Positions 1 through 6,605 of a DNA stretch of 9,351 nt are shown here, in pieces (the first letter of the stretch is position 1; the number at the start of each line of letters is the position of its first letter). The stretch is from Chloroflexota bacterium (GTDB lineage: Bacteria > Chloroflexota > Dehalococcoidia > GIF9 > AB-539-J10). The translations under genes were made by a program, and so were the position numbers. Under the pieces are notes generated by a model, which worked only from the letters and a program-made list of their open reading frames with translations, did not search any database and was not told where the DNA came from. Where the stretch lies: NCBI GenBank assembly GCA_015222295.1, contig JADFUZ010000025.1:1-9351 (forward strand), read 5' to 3'.

Positions 1-2730
1 GACTCCTATGGCCGTACCGAGCTTTATCAACTCCCTTCTCGCCAGATCCCTACCGTAGCAGTACTGACAAAGACCGAATCGGCAGCGGCAGGTAACAGGC
101 GATCTCACGTACACCTGGTCAACGCCAGCTTCAATAATGCGTCTCAGCTTCCCTTCATCGATTTCTTCATTCCGCTCAACGATCACCTCACCTGTGTTGG
201 GATCCGCAATCCTACTTGCCGCCAGGTACCCAATGATTCGTTCGCCAAATGCAGGTAAGCTTGCTCCGCTGCGCTCTTTCGATATCCACACGCCATCGGT
301 TGTACCGCAATCCTTCTCGGTTATGGTAGCGTCTTGTCCCACATCCACGAGGCGGCGAGTCAGGTAACCACTGTTCGACGTTCTCAAGGCGGTATCAGCC
401 AGCCCCTTACGAGCACCATGAGTGGAAATGAAGTACTCCATGGGTGTCAACCCTTCCCTGAAGCTCGACCTGATAGGGAAGTCTATTATCTTCCCCGACG
501 GGTCGGTCATGAGTCCACGCATCCCCGACATCTGCCTCATCTGAGATATGTTGCCCTTCGCTCCCGATGTGGCCATCATGTAGATCGAACCGTAGCGGTC
601 CAGGGACTGCGTTATGTCATCGCCAACCATATCCGTGCTCTCCATCCATACCTGAACCACACTCTCATACCGCTCGTCATCAGTGATTAAGCCACGGTTG
701 AATTGTTCTTCGATTACGTTGACCCTGCTGTCCGCCTCTTTCAGAATAGCGGATTTGCCCGGAGGCTCTTCTATGTCATTCATGGCGATAGAGATCCCTG
801 ATTTCGTAGCATAACGGAAACCTAGCTGTTTGAGGTTATCAAGAACTGCAGCAGTCGTCTCATTACCTAGCAAACTGACACATTCAGATACCAAGGATTT
901 CAAGGCGGCTTTGTCTACTACTTTGTTGAAAAAGCGCAGTTGTTCAGGCAGGGCGTCATTGAACAAGATCCGTCCCACGGTGGTCCTCATCCGTTCGCCA
1001 TCATTTCGGACGTCAATCTCGGCGCCAAGTTCACAGACGCCAGACTCGAAGGCCAATTTGGCCTCCTCGAAACTGCTGAAGACCTTCTTCTCTCCCCTGG
1101 CCTTAGTTCTTGCGATAGTCAGGTAATAGCAGCCTAGAACCATATCCAAGGTAGGTAACGTGATTGGATCACCACTACTCGGCAGCAGCATGTTATGGAC
1201 ACTGAGCATATGTTCCTTGGCTTCCTTTACCGCCATCTTTGACAATGGCACATGAACTGCCATCTGGTCGCCATCGAAGTCGGCGTTAAAGGCGGCGCAA
1301 ACCAATGGATGCAGCCGGAAGGCATCTCCGTCTATCAAGACAGGCTCAAAAGCTTGAATGCTAAGGCGGTGTAGTGTAGGAGCACGATTGAGCAACACCG
1401 GGCGCTCCTTGACTACTTCACTGAGCAAGTCCCAAACCTCGGGCCTGGCTCTCTCCACCTGCCGTCGCGCCACTTTCACATTATTGGCATAACCTTTCTC
1501 CAGGAGCTTGTGCATAATGAAAGGCTTGAACAGCTCCAGGGCCACGTGACGGGGCAACCCACACTGGTGAAGTTTCAGTTCAGGACCTACCACGATGACT
1601 GAGCGACCGCTATAGTCCACCCGCTTACCCAGAAGATTCTGCCGGAATCGCCCTTGCTTCCCCGCCAGCATAGCAGACAAGGATTTAAGGGTGTGATTGT
1701 TCCCGGTGGTAACCAGGCGCCCTCTTCGCCCATTGTCAATGAGAGCATCAACGGCTTCCTGCAACATGCGTTTTTCGTTGCGGACAATTGCTTCAGGCGC
1801 ACCCAGACCCACGAGGCGACGGAGACGGTTGTTCCGGTTGATAACCCGCCGATAGAGGTCGTTCAGGTCACTAATAACGAAACGGCCACCACCTAGCTGC
1901 ACGACTGGGCGAAGCGCCGGCGGTAGAACAGGAAGCACAGTGATAATCATCCACCCGGGCTTGTTTCCACTGACCCTTAGAGACTCGACCAACTGCAGTC
2001 TCTTACTGACCTTGTTGTACTGCTGACCCGATGCGGTGCGCACAGTATCCTTGAGCTCCCAGTACAGGCGCTCTATGTCGATTGTCTTCAGAATCTCCAG
2101 GATAGCCTCAGCCCCCATGCCAACTTCGAACATATCGCCACACTTCGCCTTCAGGTCAAGGTACTCCTCTTCGTGGAGCACCTTTGATATGTGGAGCCCT
2201 CTAATTGCTCCCAGTTCTTCGGATTTCTTGACGACATCTTCCTCTCCCGTACCGGACTTGGGGGCCAACTCCTCCTCAAGCTGACGAATTCTCCGATCCC
2301 GGGCATCGCCGTCCACCGATATGATGATGTGCCGAGCGAAGTATATGACCGATTCCAAGTCCCTGGGAGAGAGGTTCAGAAGAAGCCCAAGCCGACTGGG
2401 CACCAGTTTGACAAACCAGATACGGCCCACCCGGGCTGCCAGCTCGATATGCCCCATCCGTTCTCTCCGCACGCTAGAGTGAGCCACCTCAACGCCGCAC
2501 TTGTCACAAATAACGCCCTTGTAACGCACCTTCTTGTACTTGCCACAATGGCACTCGTAGTTCTTCGTGGGGCCGAAGATCCTTTCACAGAAGAGCCCAT
2601 CCCTTTCCGGCTTCAAGGTGCGGTAGTTTATCGTCTCTGCCTTGGTCACCTCGCCGTGGGACCAACTCCTGATTTGCTCTGGCGACGCGAGACTTATCCG
2701 AATAGCATTCAGGTCGTCAAACTGTGCCAT
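1..2730 (-). CDS. rpoC: RNA polymerase beta' subunit, partial (C-terminal third beyond the window)
   Basis: Beta' is the largest subunit of core RNA polymerase and carries the catalytic Mg ion. The 910 codons seen read without a stop and correspond to about E. coli residues 1-917. Visible landmarks, in order: the N-terminal zinc site with C60, C62, C75 and C78 (ECHCGKY, then VICDKCGVEV); the switch/lid region with RQNLLGKRVDYSGRS from about residue 372; the catalytic NADFDGDQM at 482-490 with D484, D486 and D488; the F-loop region around 716-745 (SIYMMATSGAKGN); the bridge helix around 763-798 (FISTHGARKGLADTALRT); and the second zinc site C808, C881, C888, C891. The trigger loop (MRTFH in E. 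coli) should lie about 15 codons past the left edge. The ATG at 2730 is the only usable start, since an in-frame TGA lies at 2746-2748. Compared with B. subtilis and E. coli there are about 35 extra residues near 139-185. The gene follows rpoB by 61 nt and is surely co-transcribed with it. Confidence 0.98.
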   Translation of the reverse strand, partial: MAQFDDLNAIRISLASPEQIRSWSHGEVTKAETINYRTLKPERDGLFCERIFGPTKNYECHCGKYKKVRYKGVICDKCGVEVAHSSVRRERMGHIELAARVGRIWFVKLVPSRLGLLLNLSPRDLESVIYFARHIIISVDGDARDRRIRQLEEELAPKSGTGEEDVVKKSEELGAIRGLHISKVLHEEEYLDLKAKCGDMFEVGMGAEAILEILKTIDIERLYWELKDTVRTASGQQYNKVSKRLQLVESLRVSGNKPGWMIITVLPVLPPALRPVVQLGGGRFVISDLNDLYRRVINRNNRLRRLVGLGAPEAIVRNEKRMLQEAVDALIDNGRRGRLVTTGNNHTLKSLSAMLAGKQGRFRQNLLGKRVDYSGRSVIVVGPELKLHQCGLPRHVALELFKPFIMHKLLEKGYANNVKVARRQVERARPEVWDLLSEVVKERPVLLNRAPTLHRLSIQAFEPVLIDGDAFRLHPLVCAAFNADFDGDQMAVHVPLSKMAVKEAKEHMLSVHNMLLPSSGDPITLPTLDMVLGCYYLTIARTKARGEKKVFSSFEEAKLAFESGVCELGAEIDVRNDGERMRTTVGRILFNDALPEQLRFFNKVVDKAALKSLVSECVSLLGNETTAAVLDNLKQLGFRYATKSGISIAMNDIEEPPGKSAILKEADSRVNVIEEQFNRGLITDDERYESVVQVWMESTDMVGDDITQSLDRYGSIYMMATSGAKGNISQMRQMSGMRGLMTDPSGKIIDFPIRSSFREGLTPMEYFISTHGARKGLADTALRTSNSGYLTRRLVDVGQDATITEKDCGTTDGVWISKERSGASLPAFGERIIGYLAASRIADPNTGEVIVERNEEIDEGKLRRIIEAGVDQVYVRSPVTCRCRFGLCQYCYGRDLARRELIKLGTAIGV

Positions 2731-2740
2731 CTCTCTTGTG

Positions 2741-2747
2741 ACCTCTC
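2741..2747 (-). promoter_or_regulatory. Shine-Dalgarno of rpoC
   Basis: On the minus strand GAGAGGT lies 10 nt upstream of the rpoC ATG, with a second purine patch (AAGAGAG) directly before the start codon. It sits inside the 61-nt rpoB-rpoC gap (2731-2791), where I see no promoter or hairpin terminator, in keeping with one rpoBC transcript. It is the clearest ribosome binding site of the four genes in the window. Confidence 0.6.
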
Positions 2748-2791
2748 ACTATGATCTTCACTTCCCCACCACCCCTGTTCATAACCACGCA

Positions 2792-5700
2792 CTACAACCT
2801 ACCTCTAAGCTTCGGTTGCTGTTCGGCGAAAAGGTTTATTCTCTCTTGTTCCTCGTTCAGTAGTTCGACAGCAAAACCCATGCTGCGCAGTTCCATGAAT
2901 AGGACCTTACATGCTTCCGGGATGCTAGGACTCTGGATATCCTCGTTCTTAATGATAGACTCGTAGGCCCGAGCCCGGCCTACTATGTCGTCGGACTTCA
3001 CGGTGAGCATCTCTTGAAGCGTATACGCAGCACCATAGCCTTCCAATGCCCATACCTCCATCTCCCCGAAGCGCTGGCCGCCGAACTGGGCCTTCCCTCC
3101 CAGAGGCTGCTGCGTTATGAGCGAATACGGTCCTGTGGAGCGAGCGTGTACCTTGTCTTCAACAAGGTGTATCAATTTCATCAGGTAGATATTGCCCACG
3201 GTTACCGGCTGGTCAAAAGGCTCGCCGGTTCTGCCGTGTCGGAGTTCCATCTTGCCGAAGGTAGGCGGATAGAGTCTCCGCTCCTTGTAGACATCCTGTG
3301 CCATTCGCTCCAGGTCCTGATCGCCTAGGTTTCGGGCATTCATACCCAGTTCCTCAAACCACAAACGAAGCGCCGCTCTCCTGGCCTCACCATGGCATTC
3401 TCCGCCCATTATCTCCCCGGCATTGAGACCATGGTCTGCAAGCCATGCCTCAATCCGCCCCGTGTCGGCCACGCCAGGGTTCTTCAAGTCAAGGCTGACG
3501 GCGCCTGCTTTCCAGGCCATCCAAGCTCTCGCCAGAGCATCTTCAATGGCCGTGGAGTCAGCTCCGTCAAACACCGGGTTCACCACCCTGAAACCCAATA
3601 TGTAGGCCGCCCATCCCAAATGAGCTTCCAGGACCTGCCCGAAGTTCATGCGTGATGGAACACCGAGGGGATTGAGAACAATGTCCACCGGTGTACCGTC
3701 GGGCAGGAATGGCATATCCTCCTCTGGCAGTACAATTGAGACTACTCCCTTGTTGCCATGTCTGCCTGACATCTTGTCGCCGACTGAGATTTTCCGCTTC
3801 TGGGCAACCCATATCCGCACGAGTCTATTCACACCGGCTGGCAGCTCATCACGGTTCTCCCGAGAGAAGACCTTGATGTCTATCACCCTTCCCCTTTGTC
3901 CGGGTGGCATTTTGAGAGAGCTATCCTTCACATCACGCATCTTCTCGCCAAAGATGGCTCGCAGCAATTTCTCCTCGGCTGAGGGTTCGGCCTCGCCCTT
4001 GGGGGTAATCTTACCCACTAAAATATCGCCGGGCTTTACTTCAGCCCCAATACGTACCATGCCCCGCTCATCGAGGTCACTCAGGCTTTCCTCACTCACA
4101 TTGGGTATGTCCCTCGTGATCTCCTCGGGCCCAAGCTTGGTATCGCGCTCCTCTATTTCATGTTTCTCGATATGAATAGAGGTGTACACATCATCCTTCA
4201 CCAGCCTATTGCTGATGACTATCGCATCCTCATAGTTATATCCTTCCCAGCTAATGAAGGCACAGACGACGTTTTGCCCCAGCGCAAGTTCTCCATTGTC
4301 GATTGAAGAGCTATTCGCCAGGACCTGTCCCTTGTTGACGATTTCACCCTTGTCCACAATGGGATACTGGTTGATGCACGTACCCTGATTGGTCCTCACG
4401 AACTTATCGAGTTTGTGAAGGTGACTCTCTCCTGTCTTACTCTCGGTTACAATCTGCGACCCGGTCACCGAGGTTACCAAGCCGTCATCAAGAGCGAATA
4501 CCGTTTGCCCGCTGTACTTGGCCACTTCCTTCTCCATTCCCGTGGCCACCAGGGGAGCATGAGCACGCAACAAGGGCACAGCTTGGCGCTGCATATTCGA
4601 ACCCATCAAGGCACGATTCGCGTCATCGTGTTCCAGGAAAGGGATAAGGGAGGCCGCCACACTGAATATTTGCTTGGGGGAAACGTCCACAAGGTCCACC
4701 CTATCCGCCGTCTCCTTGAAATACCTGCTGCCTTTCTTGACTTCAATCCTGTCCACTGTCAACTCGCCCCTCTCATTGAGCGGGACGTTAGCTGCAGCAA
4801 TGCTATACTGTTCCTCCTCGTCGGCTGTGAGATGGACAATCTCGCTCGAGACGAAGGGAACTACTCTTATGGCCCGCTTCGAAAGGGACGCCAGTTCCTG
4901 CGCCGTATCCTCTGTGACCATCGTCCCAGCCTCCGCAACGAGACGCCCCTCATCATCCAATATGTCCTCTCGAGTCGTCCTTCCCAGAACTTCGGGTGCG
5001 ACATTGGACAGCTCCCGGATGACTCTGCGATAGGGGGTTTCCAAGAAGCCATACCTGTTGATCGAGCCATAGGTAGCCAGCGAGCCAATCAAGCCGATGT
5101 TGGGGCCCTCAGGTGTCTCTATGGGGCAGATCCTTCCATAGTGCGAATGGTGCACGTCACGAACCTCAAATCCAGCCCGCTCCCTGGACAGCCCGCCAGG
5201 ACCCATGGCCGAAAGCCGCCGCTTGTGAGTCAATTCCGCCAGAGGGTTCGTCTGATCCATGAACTGAGATAACTGAGACCTACCAAAGAACTCCCTTACG
5301 GCTGCTGTTATGGGGCGGATGTTGATCAAGGCGGAAGGGGTCGCTACTTCAGCCCCAAGGATGCTCATTCGCTCCTTGACGGCCCTCTCCAAGCGTATGA
5401 GACCTATGCGAAACTGATTCTGCAACAGAAAGCCCACGCCCTGAGCCCGCCGATTACCCAGATGGTCGATATCGTCGGCGGTCCCTTTCCCGTTATTGAG
5501 TAGGACAATGTGACGCGCTATCTGAACCAGGTCTTCAGGCCTTAATCCAAGGTGATCGTCGGGGATATCCAGGCCCAGTTTCCTGTTCAGCTTGTAACGC
5601 CCAACCTCTCCCAGGCTGTAACGGCGAGGATTGAACAGGAAGTTCTCCAACAATGTCTTGGCGCTATTAATGCTGGGAGGTTCACCGGAGGACAACTTGC

Positions 5701-6433
5701 GATAGATGTCAATCAGGGCAGTGGATTTGTCTCTAATGAGAGGTTCTCGCTCTATCGTAGAACGAATATAAGAATGATCAGGCGAATCATCGACGTCCTG
5801 GAAAAGCTCAAGCAACGCTTCATCAGTTTCAAACCCCAGAGCGCGCAACAGAGTGGCGACTGTTATTTTCCGCTTCCCGCTAACCTTGACCGAGATGACA
5901 TCGCGACTGGAAGTGTCAAAATCAAGCCACGCACCACGCTCAGCGATCAGTTTGGCAAAACCCAGTTCGCGCCCGCTTACGGGGTCTCTCTCAGAAGTGA
6001 AGTAGACGCCCGGGAAGCGAGTCAACTGGCTGACGACCACCCGTTCGGCCCCGGAAATAACAAACGTGCCCTTATCCGTCATCAGAGGGAAATCCCCAAA
6101 AAACAACCTCTCTTCCTTGATCTCCCCCGTCTCCTTCACTAGCAAGCGGAACAGGACATGTAGCGGCGAGCAGTAAGTCATACCTCGCTCAAGACACTCG
6201 TCGATGGAACGCTGCGGCTCTCGAAACTCAGATTCAACAAAGTGTAACTCCAACCTGCTACGGGTGTAATCCTCAATGGGCGACACCTCGTCCAGGAGCT
6301 TTTTCAAACCTTCGGTCCGAAACCAACGAAATGAATCAAGCTGAACGCGGATGAGATCGGGTACCTCGATGACTTCCGGCAAGTTAGCAAAGGATTTTAC
6401 CGGCAGACCCTTGCGTTCCAATAACATAGCCAT
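2792..6433 (-). CDS. rpoB: RNA polymerase beta subunit
   Basis: Beta pairs with beta' to form the RNA polymerase cleft, binds the growing RNA and forms the rifampicin pocket. The protein is 1213 aa (about 1193 in B. subtilis, 1342 in E. coli). Landmarks: N-terminal protrusion and lobe (about 1-370); rifampicin cluster I around 384-411 (SQLSQFMDQ, THKRRLSAMGPGGL) with D393, H403 and S408 at the E. coli 516, 526 and 531 positions; ETPEGPNIGLI at 439-449; active-centre GYNYEDA with E735 and D736; the flap start at 822-847 (LLRAIFGEK, DVKDSSL); nucleotide-contacting K887 and K895 in GDKMSGRHGNKG; and the C-terminal clamp segment with GGKAQFGGQRFGEMEVWALE. No frameshift or internal stop is present. 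About 84 extra residues lie between VFDGA (954-958) and GRTGEPF (1067). ATG at 6433 is preceded by an in-frame TGA at 6458-6460; the ATG two codons later is an alternative start. No strong Shine-Dalgarno is visible. A strong promoter lies upstream. Confidence 0.98.
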   Translation of the reverse strand: MAMLLERKGLPVKSFANLPEVIEVPDLIRVQLDSFRWFRTEGLKKLLDEVSPIEDYTRSRLELHFVESEFREPQRSIDECLERGMTYCSPLHVLFRLLVKETGEIKEERLFFGDFPLMTDKGTFVISGAERVVVSQLTRFPGVYFTSERDPVSGRELGFAKLIAERGAWLDFDTSSRDVISVKVSGKRKITVATLLRALGFETDEALLELFQDVDDSPDHSYIRSTIEREPLIRDKSTALIDIYRKLSSGEPPSINSAKTLLENFLFNPRRYSLGEVGRYKLNRKLGLDIPDDHLGLRPEDLVQIARHIVLLNNGKGTADDIDHLGNRRAQGVGFLLQNQFRIGLIRLERAVKERMSILGAEVATPSALINIRPITAAVREFFGRSQLSQFMDQTNPLAELTHKRRLSAMGPGGLSRERAGFEVRDVHHSHYGRICPIETPEGPNIGLIGSLATYGSINRYGFLETPYRRVIRELSNVAPEVLGRTTREDILDDEGRLVAEAGTMVTEDTAQELASLSKRAIRVVPFVSSEIVHLTADEEEQYSIAAANVPLNERGELTVDRIEVKKGSRYFKETADRVDLVDVSPKQIFSVAASLIPFLEHDDANRALMGSNMQRQAVPLLRAHAPLVATGMEKEVAKYSGQTVFALDDGLVTSVTGSQIVTESKTGESHLHKLDKFVRTNQGTCINQYPIVDKGEIVNKGQVLANSSSIDNGELALGQNVVCAFISWEGYNYEDAIVISNRLVKDDVYTSIHIEKHEIEERDTKLGPEEITRDIPNVSEESLSDLDERGMVRIGAEVKPGDILVGKITPKGEAEPSAEEKLLRAIFGEKMRDVKDSSLKMPPGQRGRVIDIKVFSRENRDELPAGVNRLVRIWVAQKRKISVGDKMSGRHGNKGVVSIVLPEEDMPFLPDGTPVDIVLNPLGVPSRMNFGQVLEAHLGWAAYILGFRVVNPVFDGADSTAIEDALARAWMAWKAGAVSLDLKNPGVADTGRIEAWLADHGLNAGEIMGGECHGEARRAALRLWFEELGMNARNLGDQDLERMAQDVYKERRLYPPTFGKMELRHGRTGEPFDQPVTVGNIYLMKLIHLVEDKVHARSTGPYSLITQQPLGGKAQFGGQRFGEMEVWALEGYGAAYTLQEMLTVKSDDIVGRARAYESIIKNEDIQSPSIPEACKVLFMELRSMGFAVELLNEEQERINLFAEQQPKLRGRL
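3236..3559 (-). other. Lineage-specific insertion segment within RpoB (residues 959-1066)
   Basis: Between the conserved VFDGA and GRTGEPF blocks RpoB carries 108 residues, whereas B. subtilis RpoB has about 24 there, so about 84 are extra. The segment looks like several amphipathic helices rich in Ala, Leu, Trp and Glu (for example ALARAWMAWKAG and AALRLWFEELG). It has a single Cys (C1013 in GECHGE), so no zinc site is evident. E. coli carries its large insertion of this region upstream of its own PVFDGA block, so the site here is different. The boundaries come from comparison with remembered family sequences and are approximate. I believe related Dehalococcoidia have a similar insertion, but that is recall only. 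Confidence 0.75.
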
Positions 6434-6502
6434 GAGTCTTTTCGCTCGAACTAGGAATCAGCCTGTTGCAACCATGCGGCAATAGACACTAAAGAGAGGA
6501 AT

Positions 6503-6541
6503 CTAGAGCCACAAGAAAAAAGAAGGAGAGGTAGCAGACAT
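6503..6541 (-). CDS. Possible 12-residue leader peptide ORF in the rpoB 5' UTR
   Basis: An ATG only about 7 nt after the predicted transcription start opens a short frame reading MSATSPSFFLWL and ending in TAG. There is no room for a Shine-Dalgarno, so it would need leaderless-type initiation. It spans the pyrimidine tract at 6513-6531, which gives the Ser/Pro/Phe/Leu content. A frame this short arises easily by chance, and no run of one regulatory amino acid is present. I list it only because of its position at the transcript 5' end. Confidence 0.15.
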   Translation of the reverse strand: MSATSPSFFLWL

Positions 6542-6554
6542 ATTGCAATTTGCT

Positions 6555-6583
6555 AGTATACCATTATCGCTTGTCCCTGTCAA
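6555..6583 (-). promoter_or_regulatory. Strong sigma70-type promoter for rpoBC
   Basis: On the minus strand a perfect -35 TTGACA (6578-6583) is followed by a spacer of exactly 17 nt and a -10 TATACT (6555-6560, one mismatch to TATAAT). TGG directly before the -10 makes a TGn extended -10. The predicted start is near 6548, giving a leader of about 115 nt before the rpoB ATG. It lies in the 172-nt mutS-rpoB gap (6434-6605), just after the mutS stop. No hairpin terminator for mutS is visible, so read-through from mutS may add to rpoBC expression. A dedicated strong promoter fits the high demand for polymerase subunits. Confidence 0.85.
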
Positions 6584-6605
6584 ACAGAAAACCCACACAC
6601 GGATT

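Noticed and set aside
2191..2754. Open frame of 187 codons on the plus strand
   Set aside because: Antisense shadow of the rpoC 5' end; its complement encodes the conserved beta' zinc site.
4415..5272. Open frame of 285 codons on the plus strand, antisense to rpoB
   Set aside because: It lies wholly inside the conserved rpoB coding region, shows no recognisable domain and has the composition of a complementary-strand shadow.
5552..6142. Open frame of 196 codons on the plus strand
   Set aside because: Antisense shadow of the rpoB lobe region; no motif and no independent start signal.
6513..6605. T-rich stretches after mutS as an intrinsic terminator
   Set aside because: No stable GC-rich hairpin precedes the T runs, and the main T run lies downstream of the strong rpoB promoter.
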